Of a stretch of 64,000 nt of DNA, positions 55,690 through 64,000 are shown one piece after another. Below the pieces are notes generated by a model that searched no databases, had not been told where the DNA came from, and saw only the letters and a list, made by a program, of their open reading frames with translations. Every line of letters starts with the position of its first letter. Positions within the stretch are counted from its first letter, which is position 1. The stretch comes from Iodobacter violaceini (lineage in GTDB: Bacteria; Pseudomonadota; Gammaproteobacteria; Burkholderiales; Chitinibacteraceae). The stretch covers positions 62,001-126,000 of the forward strand of contig NZ_JAAOLX010000001.1 in assembly GCF_011601265.1 (NCBI RefSeq), read 5' to 3'. The position numbers were made by a program, and so were the translations under genes.

Positions 55690-57717
55690 TCAACTACTCT
55701 CCAAAATCGTCACACTCCTCGCTGCCACGCGGCAATCATGAGGATTGATTTCTGATTCTGCATCCCCTGTGCTGGCTAGTCTCAGCCCCCACATCCCTGC
55801 TGGCAAGCGAAAATGCACCTGGTGAGCGGATGCATTAATCATGATCAATAAACGCCCGCCAAGTTGTATCATCATCGCCCGGCCACCAGCGTCTTCCCAG
55901 TCATGCGAATGAAGCGGCGCGCCAGAAGGATTGAGCCATTCTACGTCAGCCCTTCCCCATTCATCATGAATGCCAGTCCACCAGCGCCCGGACATCAGTA
56001 CATCGCAGGATTTACGAATAGCAATCAGCTCAGCCACATACTCAACAAGCCCAGGCTCGGCCAGCTGCCAGTTCAGCCAGCTCATTTCATTATCCTGGCA
56101 ATAGGCATTGTTATTACCCTGCTGTGTATGCCCCAGCTCGTCTCCGGCCAGAAACATGGGCGTGCCTTGCGCCAATAAAACGGTCGCCAGCATAGCTTTC
56201 ATCGAGCGTAATCGCAATATATTCACGCCACTATCTTTGCTTGGCCCTTCTTCACCACAGTTCCAGCTTAAATTATGATTATGCCCGTCGCGGTTATGCT
56301 CTTTATTGGCCTGATTATGCTTGTGATTGTATGAAACCATATCGCGCAAATTAAAACCGTCGTGGGCACAGATAAAATTAACCACCGATACGGGCCGCCG
56401 TCCCTGGCGGTGAAATGTGTCGCTGGATGCTGCAAAGCGCTGAGCAAACAGTGCACGATGTACGCCATCGTGCAGCCAGAATTTGCGCATCACATCACGA
56501 AACTGATCAGACCATTCGGCCCAGCCATTTGGGAAATGCCCAAGCTGATAGCCGCCGTGGCCCACATCCCATGGCTCGGCAATTAATTTAACCCCGGATA
56601 AAAGCGGATCTTGCCCAATCGCAATAAAAAAAGGCGCTTGCGGGCTGAAATGCTGGTCCACCCGGCCAAGAATAGGCGCTAAATCAAATCTGAAACCATC
56701 AACATGGCATTGGCTCACCCAATAACGCAAACTATCCATCACCATTTGTAAAACGCGCGGATGGCTTAAATTAAGCACATTGCCGCAGCCAGACCAGTTT
56801 TCATACTGATCAGGCTGCCCTGGCTTTAATACATAGTAATTGGCATTGTCGATACCGCGCAGGGATAAAGTCGGCCCCATATCGCTTGATTCAGCGGTAT
56901 GGTTAAACACCACATCCAGCAACACCTCTACCCCAATGCCATGCAGAGCCTTCACCATATCGCGAAATTCAGATAAAGGCGTTGTCCCTTCACGGCCAGA
57001 CCAATAATGTGTTTCCGGTGCAAAAAAGCCCAGGCTGTTATAGCCCCAATAATTACTTAAACCCTGTTTTAATAAATGGGATTCATCAATAAAAAAATGA
57101 ACGGGAAGTAATTCAATAGTTGTAATCCCCAGTTTTTTTAAATGTGCCAATACGGCGGGATGGGCTAATCCTGCATAGCTGCCCCGTATTTCTTCCGGCA
57201 CATCTGGATGCAGCATGGTCATGCCGCGAACATGGGCTTCATAAATAATCGTTTCGGCTAAAGGAATATGCGGCGGTTTTTCATCACCCCAGTCGTAAGG
57301 CTCGGCAACCACCTTCGCCTTAATGGCAATCGCCGCGTTGTCGATCGGATCGGGCAGGCCCGGCTGATCTTCCTGATAGCCAAAGCTGCGCTGGTCATTA
57401 CTGAACTCGCCCACAATGGCATGTGCATAGGGATCAAGCAGCACTTTATTGGGGTTAAAGCGATGCCCCTGCGAGGGCTGATAAGGGCCATGCACACGAT
57501 AGCCATAAACCAATCCGGCAGGCGCATCGGGCAAATAGCCGTGCCAGACATCGTTTGTGCATTCTGTCAGCTCAAAACGTGCGGCTTCGTTAATTCCTGA
57601 AGCATCAAACAGGCACAGCTCCACCCTTGTGGCGTGCTCAGAAAACAAGGCAAAGTTCACACCATCCCCATCAAAGGTTGCACCCAGCGGATACGGCGTT
57701 CCTTCTTCCAGCTTCAT
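55690..57717 (-). CDS. glgX: Glycogen debranching enzyme
   Basis: A 675-residue GH13 enzyme that cuts alpha-1,6 branches from phosphorylase-trimmed glycogen. It has an N-terminal CBM48/isoamylase-type domain (about 8-110) and a TIM-barrel with nucleophile D345 in 'GFRFDLAPIL', acid/base E381 in 'LIAEPWDVG' and 'CAHDGFNLRDMVSYNHKHN' (seen in two parts) as the transition-state stabiliser region. The C-terminal beta domain is complete. It lies 143 bases after glgB on the same strand, with dispersed repeat copy D between. Confidence 0.96.
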   Translation of the reverse strand: MKLEEGTPYPLGATFDGDGVNFALFSEHATRVELCLFDASGINEAARFELTECTNDVWHGYLPDAPAGLVYGYRVHGPYQPSQGHRFNPNKVLLDPYAHAIVGEFSNDQRSFGYQEDQPGLPDPIDNAAIAIKAKVVAEPYDWGDEKPPHIPLAETIIYEAHVRGMTMLHPDVPEEIRGSYAGLAHPAVLAHLKKLGITTIELLPVHFFIDESHLLKQGLSNYWGYNSLGFFAPETHYWSGREGTTPLSEFRDMVKALHGIGVEVLLDVVFNHTAESSDMGPTLSLRGIDNANYYVLKPGQPDQYENWSGCGNVLNLSHPRVLQMVMDSLRYWVSQCHVDGFRFDLAPILGRVDQHFSPQAPFFIAIGQDPLLSGVKLIAEPWDVGHGGYQLGHFPNGWAEWSDQFRDVMRKFWLHDGVHRALFAQRFAASSDTFHRQGRRPVSVVNFICAHDGFNLRDMVSYNHKHNQANKEHNRDGHNHNLSWNCGEEGPSKDSGVNILRLRSMKAMLATVLLAQGTPMFLAGDELGHTQQGNNNAYCQDNEMSWLNWQLAEPGLVEYVAELIAIRKSCDVLMSGRWWTGIHDEWGRADVEWLNPSGAPLHSHDWEDAGGRAMMIQLGGRLLIMINASAHQVHFRLPAGMWGLRLASTGDAESEINPHDCRVAARSVTILESS

Positions 57718-57747
57718 AGCGTATTCCTATTTTAAACAACCTAAGAC

Positions 57748-57849
57748 CTGCAGACACAGAGAACACAGAGGGAAGACAAAATCTTGCACTTCATGAGGCC
57801 GGCTTAATATGTTATTTCTTTGTGTACTCACTGCTTTCTGTGTCTGCAG
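57748..57849. repeat. Dispersed ACAGAG palindrome, copy D
   Basis: CTGCAGACACAGA (57748-57760) and TCTGTGTCTGCAG (57837-57849) are perfectly complementary; ACACAGAGGG and TTTGTGTA lie inside. It fills the gap between glgB and glgX. Confidence 0.7.
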
Positions 57850-57860
57850 ATTTTTTAGCT

Positions 57861-60038
57861 TTATTCACCCTGCCACTTTAAATAGAGCGTCGCTAAAGGT
57901 GGAATCGTCATCGCTAAGGATTGCGGGTATTGATGGCTGGCGATACTTTCACTCTGGCATTCGCCATTGCCCACATTACCCCCCTGGTAATACATCGAAT
58001 CCGTATTAATGATTTCAATATAGCGCCCGGCATTAGGCACGCCCACTCGGTATTGGTGGCGCACTTCGGGGGTAAAGTTAGCGACAATCAGCACAAAGTC
58101 ATTTTCTGAATGGCGGCTGAACGCAAAAATAGAATGAATTGCATCATCTGCAATAATCCAGTTAAAGCCGCGTGATTCGAAATCAATTTGATGTAAAGCG
58201 GGCTGGCTTTGGTAAATCTGATTTAAATCCCGCACCAAAGCCTGCACGCCCCGGTGCCATGCCGATTCAAGCAAATGCCAGTCCAGACTATGCTGATGCG
58301 ACCACTCCCGCACCTGCGCCCATTCCGAGCCCATAAACAAGAGTTTTTTACCCGGGTGCGCCCACATAAAGGCGTAATAGGCACGCAAACTGGCAAATTG
58401 CTGCCAGATATCCCCCGGCATACGGCTGAGTACCGAGCCTTTGCCATGCACGACTTCATCGTGCGAAAGCGGCAGTACAAAGCGCTCATCAAAGGCATAC
58501 ATCAGGCTGAAGCTCATTTGATTATGGTGATGCTGGCGATAAATGGGATCAAGCTGCATATAGCCCAGGCTATCGTGCATCCAGCCCATATTCCATTTGT
58601 AATTAAAGCCCAGCCCGCCCCTAGCAACAGGCTGAGTCACCGCTGGAAAAGAAGTTGATTCTTCGGCAAAGGTCACGGCATAAGGGCATTCGCTGGCGAG
58701 GATTTCACTCATTTCGCGCAAGAAGGCAATGGCCTCCAGGTTTTCCCGCCCGCCCCATTCATTAGGAATCCATTCCCCTGCTGCCCGCGAATAATCACGG
58801 TAGAGCATCGACGCCACCGCATCAACGCGTAAACCATCCACGCCAAAGCGCTCTATCCAATAGAGGGCATTACCAATTAGATAATTTTTAACTTCATTAC
58901 GCCCGTAGTTATAAATCAGCGTTTTCCAGTCAAGATGAAAACCTTCCCGTGGATCGCTGTGCTCAAACAGGGGCGTACCGTCAAATTGCGCGAGGCCAAA
59001 GCTATCCCCAGGGAAATGACCAGGCACCCAATCGAGCAAAACGCCAAGACCCATTTCATGCGCGGCTTGCACAAAGGACTTAAAATCCGCTGCGCTGCCC
59101 AGTCTTGCCGTTGGTGCATAAAGCCCCAGCGGCTGATACCCCCAAGAGCCATCAAAGGGATACTCGCTGATGGGTAACAGCTCCAGATGCGTAAAACCCA
59201 GCTCTTTTACATAGGGAAGCAGTTGTGCTGCAAGCTCATGCCAGTTTAAGCAGCGATAGCCGTCTTCCGGTACGCGCCGCCATGAGCTTAAATGCACTTC
59301 ATAAATACTGATGGGCGCATCGCCCTGATTAGCCGCCCGCCTGCCAGCAAACTCTGGCACTTTGGACGGACACCCTGCCACTTTGGAGGCTGTGCCGGGG
59401 CGCAGCTCGGCGGCAAAGGCGTAAGGATCAGCTTTTAACTGACAAACACCCGCCTGATCAAGAATCTCAAACTTATAGCAAGCGCCTTGTTCAACGCCGG
59501 GAATAAATATCTCCCATACGCCGCATTCCCGCCGTAAACGCATGCCATGACGGCGGCCATCCCAGAAATTAAAATCTCCTACTACCGCCACACGCTGCGC
59601 ATTGGGTGCCCATACGGCAAATACCACACCACTGACATCATCCATTTGCTGCGGGTGAGCGCCCAGTTTTTCAAAGGGGCGATGATGCTTGCCTTCGCTT
59701 AATAACCAAACATCCATCTCGCCCAGTATGGGGGCAAAGCGATAAGGATCTTCCAGCACGATTTCCTGCTCTCCCCACAGCACTGCAAGGCGATAGCTGA
59801 ATACTTTTTTACGGCGGGGAATATGGCCGGCAAACAGGCCTCGTTCATCAATCAGGCGAAGCGCCACAAGGCGGCTGCCTGTGGCACTGTCAATCACCAC
59901 ACAGGCGCTGGCATCAGGTAAAAAAGCCCTTACGCAAATCCTGCCGCCATCCTGGTGCATGCCAAGTACGGCAAAAGGATCGCCACAGCCAGCGCTGCAG
60001 ATTGCTTCTGTCAGATCAGAATCGAGCCCGCTCATCAT
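57861..60038 (-). CDS. glgB: 1,4-alpha-glucan branching enzyme
   Basis: A 725-residue GH13 enzyme that makes alpha-1,6 branches in glycogen. It has an N1 domain, a CBM48 (about 135-225, '[20 protein letters not shown]'), the barrel with nucleophile D406 ('[11 protein letters not shown]'), acid/base E459 ('[12 protein letters not shown]') and '[14 protein letters not shown]', and a C-terminal amylase domain. The length is standard for GlgB with both N-terminal domains. With glgX and pgm it forms part of a glycogen set; glgA, glgC and glgP are not in the window. Two ATG codons stand at the start. Confidence 0.97.
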   Translation of the reverse strand: MMSGLDSDLTEAICSAGCGDPFAVLGMHQDGGRICVRAFLPDASACVVIDSATGSRLVALRLIDERGLFAGHIPRRKKVFSYRLAVLWGEQEIVLEDPYRFAPILGEMDVWLLSEGKHHRPFEKLGAHPQQMDDVSGVVFAVWAPNAQRVAVVGDFNFWDGRRHGMRLRRECGVWEIFIPGVEQGACYKFEILDQAGVCQLKADPYAFAAELRPGTASKVAGCPSKVPEFAGRRAANQGDAPISIYEVHLSSWRRVPEDGYRCLNWHELAAQLLPYVKELGFTHLELLPISEYPFDGSWGYQPLGLYAPTARLGSAADFKSFVQAAHEMGLGVLLDWVPGHFPGDSFGLAQFDGTPLFEHSDPREGFHLDWKTLIYNYGRNEVKNYLIGNALYWIERFGVDGLRVDAVASMLYRDYSRAAGEWIPNEWGGRENLEAIAFLREMSEILASECPYAVTFAEESTSFPAVTQPVARGGLGFNYKWNMGWMHDSLGYMQLDPIYRQHHHNQMSFSLMYAFDERFVLPLSHDEVVHGKGSVLSRMPGDIWQQFASLRAYYAFMWAHPGKKLLFMGSEWAQVREWSHQHSLDWHLLESAWHRGVQALVRDLNQIYQSQPALHQIDFESRGFNWIIADDAIHSIFAFSRHSENDFVLIVANFTPEVRHQYRVGVPNAGRYIEIINTDSMYYQGGNVGNGECQSESIASHQYPQSLAMTIPPLATLYLKWQGE

Positions 60039-60165
60039 TGCCTGCTTAAGATCATGTTAATCGCACAATATCGCTTTCATCATAGTCATTGCCCCCAGTA
60101 AGCGCTCCCCTTCGTGCTCAAAGTCGAGTAAAATGCTCAACTTTAGTGCCTGGCTTTAGCTCATT

Positions 60166-60915
60166 ATGCTTGCTCGTCTGCGTGAAAATATCTCTGTGGT
60201 CTTCGACCGCGACCCTGCCGCCCGTAATATTTTAGAAGTGGTCTGCTGTTATCCGGGGTTTCACGCACTGTCGCTGCACTTAGTAGCCAATGGCTTATGG
60301 CGGCGTGACTGTAAACTTTTAGCCCGCATGGTTTCGCACTTTTCACGCTTTATTACCGGTATTGAAATCCACCCTGGCGCAACGATTGGCCGCCGTGTGT
60401 TTATTGATCACGGCATGGGCATTGTGATTGGCGAAACCGCCGAAATAGGCGACGACTGCACGCTTTATCACGGAGTAACACTGGGCGGCACATCATGGAA
60501 TAAAGGCAAGCGCCACCCTACTTTAGAGCGCGGCGTGATTGTAGGCGCAGGCGCAAAAATCCTTGGCCCGATTACCGTGCATGAGGGCGGCAAGGTAGGC
60601 TCTAATGCCGTGCTGGTAAAAGACGTCCCCGCCAACGCTACAGCTGTTGGCATCCCCGCCCGGATTATCGAAGAAGCAGATAAATCCAGGGCGGCCAAAG
60701 CCGAACAAATGGGCTTTTCGGCCTATGGTATTTCTGCCGACATGAATGACCCCATCGTTAAAGCCATCCACGGCATGCTTGATCATTCAGTCACCACCGA
60801 TAAGCGCATCGAAGCCATTCTGGCTAAGCTCGAGCAGCTGGGCGTGAACTGTGAAGCAGAAAGAGCCGAAGGCGATCAGTTTGACCCTGGCTACCTCAAC
60901 CGGATTGTGGATTGA
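60166..60915 (+). CDS. cysE: Serine O-acetyltransferase
   Basis: A 249-residue hexapeptide-repeat enzyme that makes O-acetylserine for cysteine synthesis. It has a short N-terminal helical part, '[19 protein letters not shown]', the beta-helix with '[19 protein letters not shown]' and '[20 protein letters not shown]', then '[20 protein letters not shown]'. It is of the shorter EpsC/NifP type. It lies 162 bases before iscR, the same order as in Azotobacter and Pseudomonas relatives (cysE-iscRSUA), tying cysteine supply to Fe-S assembly. The C-terminal 70 residues beyond the helix may take part in feedback by cysteine. Confidence 0.95.
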   Translation: MLARLRENISVVFDRDPAARNILEVVCCYPGFHALSLHLVANGLWRRDCKLLARMVSHFSRFITGIEIHPGATIGRRVFIDHGMGIVIGETAEIGDDCTLYHGVTLGGTSWNKGKRHPTLERGVIVGAGAKILGPITVHEGGKVGSNAVLVKDVPANATAVGIPARIIEEADKSRAAKAEQMGFSAYGISADMNDPIVKAIHGMLDHSVTTDKRIEAILAKLEQLGVNCEAERAEGDQFDPGYLNRIVD

Positions 60916-61021
60916 TTGACCAGAGATGGGAGTAGTAAGCGGGGAATCGGAACAGATCACCACTCACTACGCCCGCAAATATGCCACGGTCTCCTGCCCC
61001 ACAGCTCCACGCCCCTCATCA

Positions 61022-61046
61022 ATACTTGACTAAATCACTCTGGTAT
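61022..61046 (+). promoter_or_regulatory. IscR type 1 binding site
   Basis: ATACTTGACTAAATC then ACTCTGGTAT, 25 bases in all, matches the type 1 IscR consensus (ATAsyyGACT-rwwwy-AGTCrrsTAT) at all but two defined positions. It covers the -35 of the iscR promoter, so [2Fe-2S]-IscR should repress its own operon. Confidence 0.8.
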
Positions 61047-61054
61047 TTTAGGAT
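61026..61054 (+). promoter_or_regulatory. Promoter of iscRSUA
   Basis: TTGACT (61026-61031), a 17-base spacer and TAGGAT (61049-61054), 24 bases before the iscR start codon. Confidence 0.75.
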
Positions 61055-61077
61055 TGGCCTGTAATGAGAGGAAAATC

Positions 61078-61563
61078 ATGCGACTGACGACCAAAGGCCG
61101 TTTTGCTGTAACGGCAATGCTAGACCTTGCACTGCGGGAATCCGCGGGGCCGGTGACGCTTTCCGGCATTAGCGAGCGCCAACATATTTCGCTCTCCTAT
61201 TTAGAGCAACTGTTTGGCAAGCTGCGCCGTCGCGAGCTGGTAGACAGCGTACGCGGGCCAGGCGGCGGCTATTGCCTCGCCAAAGATGCCAGCCTGATTA
61301 CCGTTGCCGATATTATTTTAGCGGTGGACGAGCCACTGGACGCCACCCAATGTGGTGGCAAAGAAAACTGCCATGATGAAGGCCGCTGTATGACGCATGA
61401 CCTTTGGGCAAGCCTGAACAGCACGATCTTTGATTACCTCGCCTCGATCAGTCTGGCGCAGTTGATAGACAAACATCAGGCCAAGCAAAAACGCTGTAAT
61501 GACAGCATTTTACTCGGCAGTATTAAGCCTTCTCGTATTGAATCCGGAGCATCCGCAAAATGA
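61078..61563 (+). CDS. iscR: Fe-S cluster assembly transcription factor
   Basis: A 161-residue Rrf2-family regulator that measures Fe-S status. The winged helix is residues 1-75 ('[19 protein letters not shown]', '[12 protein letters not shown]'), and the cluster ligands C92, C98, C104 and H107 are at the same positions as in E. coli IscR. The start at 61078 has GAGG upstream; a frame from 61054 adds eight residues within the promoter. The stop overlaps the iscS start (ATGA). Confidence 0.97.
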   Translation: MRLTTKGRFAVTAMLDLALRESAGPVTLSGISERQHISLSYLEQLFGKLRRRELVDSVRGPGGGYCLAKDASLITVADIILAVDEPLDATQCGGKENCHDEGRCMTHDLWASLNSTIFDYLASISLAQLIDKHQAKQKRCNDSILLGSIKPSRIESGASAK

Positions 61564-62774
61564 GCGCGACCAAACCTATCTATCTTGACTACTCAGCCAC
61601 CACACCTGTGGACCCACGTGTTGCAGCCAGGATGATTCCCTGTTTAACCGAGCACTTCGGCAACCCTGCATCGCGCTCACACGCCTTTGGCTGGGAAGCA
61701 GAAGCGGCTGTAGAAGAAGCACGTGAACAGGTTGCCGCGCTGGTTAATTGCGATCCAAAAGAAATCGTCTGGACCTCAGGTGCCACCGAATCCAATAACC
61801 TGGCCTTAAAAGGTGCAGCGCACTTTTACCAGGCCAAGGGCAAGCATTTAATTACTGTTAAAACAGAACACAAAGCCATTCTGGATACCATGCGCGAGCT
61901 GGAACGCGAAGGCTTTGAAGTGACTTATTTAGATGTAAAAGACAACGGTCTGCTTGATCTGGATGTGCTGAAAGCGGCGATTCGCCCGGACACCATCCTG
62001 ATCTCAGTGATGTTTGTTAATAACGAAATCGGCGTGATCCAGGATATCCCGGCAATTGGCGAATTATGCCGCGAAAAAGGCATTATTTTCCACGTGGATG
62101 CCGCGCAAGCCACAGGCAAGGTAGTGATTGATCTGGCAGCGCTTAAAGTCGATTTAATGAGCTTTTCTGCGCACAAGACTTACGGCCCTAAGGGCATCGG
62201 CGCGCTGTATATCCGCCGCAAGCCACGTATCCGCCTTGAAGCACAAATGCACGGCGGCGGTCATGAACGTGGTTTCCGTTCTGGCACGCTGGCTACGCAC
62301 CAAATCGTCGGTATGGGCGAAGCATTCCGTATCGCAAAAGAAGATATGGGCACCGAGCTGGAACGCATGCGTATGCTGCGTGACCGCCTGTGGGCAGGTT
62401 TATCCGACATCGAAGAAGTCCACCTGAACGGTGATATGGAACAGCGTGTTCCACATAATCTGAATGTGAGCTTTAACTATGTAGAAGGCGAATCGCTGGT
62501 GATGGCCCTGAAAGAGCTGGCCGTATCCAGTGGCTCTGCGTGTACATCGGCATCTTTAGAGCCGTCTTATGTATTGCGTGCTCTTGGCCGCTCGGATGAG
62601 CTGGCACATTCATCGATCCGCTTCACTATCGGCCGCTTTAATACCGTAGAAGAAATCGACTTTGCGATTGCTTTAATTCGCAGCAAAATCGGCAAACTGC
62701 GTGAGCTGTCGCCGCTTTGGGATATGTACAAAGAAGGCATTGATATCTCAACAATTGAATGGGCCGCCCACTAA
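61560..62774 (+). CDS. iscS: Cysteine desulfurase
   Basis: A 404-residue class V PLP enzyme that takes sulfur from cysteine for Fe-S clusters, thiamine and tRNA thiolation. PLP lysine K206 ('[10 protein letters not shown]') and the persulfide cysteine C328 ('[10 protein letters not shown]') fall at exactly the E. coli positions. The length equals E. coli IscS. Translation is coupled to iscR through ATGA. A 258-base gap with strong palindromes separates it from iscU. Confidence 0.98.
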   Translation: MSATKPIYLDYSATTPVDPRVAARMIPCLTEHFGNPASRSHAFGWEAEAAVEEAREQVAALVNCDPKEIVWTSGATESNNLALKGAAHFYQAKGKHLITVKTEHKAILDTMRELEREGFEVTYLDVKDNGLLDLDVLKAAIRPDTILISVMFVNNEIGVIQDIPAIGELCREKGIIFHVDAAQATGKVVIDLAALKVDLMSFSAHKTYGPKGIGALYIRRKPRIRLEAQMHGGGHERGFRSGTLATHQIVGMGEAFRIAKEDMGTELERMRMLRDRLWAGLSDIEEVHLNGDMEQRVPHNLNVSFNYVEGESLVMALKELAVSSGSACTSASLEPSYVLRALGRSDELAHSSIRFTIGRFNTVEEIDFAIALIRSKIGKLRELSPLWDMYKEGIDISTIEWAAH

Positions 62775-62817
62775 TCTGGCGCGCCTCGCCGTCCTGAGCT
62801 GCGCTGCAAAGTAGCTC

Positions 62818-62833
62818 GTTTACAATTGTAAAC
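62818..62833. repeat. Perfect 16-base palindrome in the iscS-iscU gap
   Basis: GTTTACAATTGTAAAC is fully self-complementary, suited to binding a dimeric regulator or forming a hairpin. Its arms are AT-rich. No known operator is assigned. Confidence 0.55.
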
Positions 62834-62911
62834 ATCGCCACTTTGCGCCTTGCTCAGAACAGCGATTCATCGCCAGAACAAAGTTGACTTAACAGTAAAC
62901 CAAGTAAGCAG

Positions 62912-62965
62912 GTTGGGTTAGCGGGATCGTCAGCCGTTGTAGCTGACGATATCGCGTAACCCAGC
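62912..62965. repeat. GGTTGGGTTA-type palindromic repeat
   Basis: GGGTTA-GCGGGATCGTCAGC faces GCTGACGATATCGC-GTAACCC with a 7-base loop. Elements opening with GGTTGGGTTA and closing with TAACCCA occur between genes in many proteobacteria. A partial further copy (GTTGGGTTA) lies at about 62984. Confidence 0.6.
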
Positions 62966-63032
62966 ACACTCAGTTAACAAGATGTTGGGTTACACACCTG
63001 CGAACCACAGCAAAAGTAAAGAGGCACACAAA

Positions 63033-63413
63033 ATGGCATACAGCGAACAAGTTCTGGATCACTATGAAAACCCACGTAATGTTGGCGCGTTTGAAAAAGG
63101 CGACGACACTGTAGGGACTGGCATGGTGGGCGCTCCGGCCTGTGGCGACGTGATGAAGCTGCAAATCAAGGTAGGCGCAGACGGCATTATCGAAGATGCT
63201 AAATTTAAAACCTATGGCTGTGGCTCAGCGATTGCATCGTCCTCCTTAGTTACCGAATGGGTAAAAGGCAAGACGCTCGATCAGGCTTTGAGCATTAAAA
63301 ACACGCAAATTGCCGAAGAATTAGCACTTCCTCCGGTTAAAATCCACTGCTCTATTCTGGCCGAAGACGCCATTAAAGCAGCGGTAGCGGATTACAAAAC
63401 CAAGCACGGTTAA
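63033..63413 (+). CDS. iscU: Fe-S cluster scaffold protein
   Basis: A 126-residue scaffold on which IscS-derived sulfur and iron form the cluster. The conserved cysteines C37 ('APACGD'), C63 ('YGCGSA') and C106 ('IHCSIL') and D39 are present, and 'LPPVKIHC' is the HscA-recognition segment. The start at 63033 has GAGG nine bases upstream; the frame from 62982 adds 17 residues inside the repeat region. Confidence 0.98.
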   Translation: MAYSEQVLDHYENPRNVGAFEKGDDTVGTGMVGAPACGDVMKLQIKVGADGIIEDAKFKTYGCGSAIASSSLVTEWVKGKTLDQALSIKNTQIAEELALPPVKIHCSILAEDAIKAAVADYKTKHG

Positions 63414-63483
63414 TCTATTGGTTCAACTTACGGCGTAATGCGTCTGAATAACCGATGACGCAGTGTTATTGCGAGGCAAAAAA

Positions 63484-63807
63484 ATGGCTCTTACATTAAG
63501 TGAAAGTGCAGCAACCCATATTTCCAACTTTCTGGCAAAGCGTGGCAAAGGTCTTGGCGTGCGTCTGGCCGTTAAAACCTCGGGTTGTTCCGGCATGGCG
63601 TATAAGCTTGAATTTGTCGATGTCGCCTCCGATACAGATTTAGCGTTTGAAAGCTTCGGGGTAAAGATTTTCACCGACAGCAAATCACTCGCTTACCTTG
63701 ATGGCACCGAGCTGGACTTCACCAAGGAAGGCCTGAACGAAGGGTTTAAATTTAATAACCCCAACGTTAAAAACGAGTGCGGCTGCGGCGAAAGCTTTAA
63801 CGTTTAG
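63484..63807 (+). CDS. iscA: Fe-S cluster A-type carrier
   Basis: A 107-residue carrier that passes clusters or iron to targets. The ligand cysteines C35 ('TSGCSGMAY'), C99 and C101 ('ECGCGESF') are at the E. coli IscA positions. The start at 63484 has GAGG upstream; seven extra residues from 63463 are not typical. It lies 70 bases after iscU. hscB, hscA and fdx would be expected further on, outside this window, though a repeat follows. Confidence 0.97.
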   Translation: MALTLSESAATHISNFLAKRGKGLGVRLAVKTSGCSGMAYKLEFVDVASDTDLAFESFGVKIFTDSKSLAYLDGTELDFTKEGLNEGFKFNNPNVKNECGCGESFNV

Positions 63808-63844
63808 TACGCAAATGCAGCAAGCCTTTAAAACCATAAATTTT

Positions 63845-63966
63845 CACCACGAAGCCCGCGGAGAAAAAAACGAGAAAAACAAACCAGAGAGCACCCACTC
63901 TAAAGTAAGTTTTTCTCCGTGTAACTCCGCGTCCTCCTTTTCCTCAGTGGTTTAAGATTTGGGTTT
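63845..63966. repeat. Dispersed ACCACrGAG palindrome, copy E
   Basis: CACCACGAAGCCCGCGGAG on the left faces CTCCGTG, CTCCGCG, CTCAGTGGTTTA on the right, followed by the reverse complement of the AAACCCAAATC flank seen at copies A and C. Confidence 0.7.
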
Positions 63967-64000
63967 TAAAGCAGCATTTCACCCCCTTCCCCGCCAAAAA

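Overview
This is chromosomal DNA of a Gram-negative, free-living betaproteobacterium, most likely of the order Neisseriales (Chromobacteriaceae, possibly close to Iodobacter). That placement is an inference from gene content and protein style; no rRNA gene is present to prove it. About 43 protein genes and six tRNA genes are supported, and intergenic DNA is rich in hairpins and dispersed palindromes. No prophage, complete insertion sequence, CRISPR array or replication origin was seen.

Layout. 1-0.8 kb: the end of an HvfC/BufC-type cluster. 1-6 kb: a nitrosative/anaerobic block with a quinol nitric oxide reductase behind an NsrR-like operator, a DUF2249 protein, and a copper-type TonB receptor behind a perfect FNR-type box. 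6.4-7.7 kb: a membrane diguanylate cyclase. 8.1-13.1 kb: a ribose operon rbsKDACB. 13.2-15.8 kb: an unknown protein, NadM-Nudix and quinolinate synthase (NAD supply). 16.0-16.5 kb: four identical tRNA-Gly genes and tRNA-Cys. 16.7-22 kb: a FIST sensor, hybrid kinase and HD-GYP phosphodiesterase operon, a possible NosP-type nitric oxide/c-di-GMP pathway. 22.4 kb: tRNA-Leu. 22.6-30.3 kb: one giant secreted RTX protein with DUF4347, twelve ~120-residue repeats, a Thr-Pro linker and DUF4214 domains. 30.9-31.5 kb: a Vat-like acetyltransferase. 31.8-35.8 kb: two tandem chemoreceptors. 36-39.6 kb: SstT, then a multidrug MFS pump with a MarR regulator. 39.8-44.7 kb: a sulfur amino acid operon (2OG oxygenase, cystathionine beta-synthase, CGS/CGL-type enzyme, MalY/PatB C-S lyase). 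45-49.8 kb: three periplasmic binding proteins, a permease lacking its ATPase, and an MFS exporter. 50-53.4 kb: a coupled M14 peptidase/hydrolase pair, an acyltransferase and an OmpA lipoprotein. 53.7-60 kb: pgm, glgX and glgB for glycogen. 60.2-63.8 kb: cysE followed by iscRSUA under an IscR-type promoter.

Themes. Nitric oxide and c-di-GMP signalling recur (norB with NsrR site, FIST operon, GGDEF protein, HD-GYP protein). Sulfur flow also recurs: serine acetylation, transsulfuration, C-S lysis, a cystine-like binding protein and Fe-S assembly. A family of palindromic intergenic repeats with an ACCACrGAG core occurs at least five times, usually at gene ends. Several start codons were moved downstream of the longest ORF where a Shine-Dalgarno sequence or signal peptide decides.
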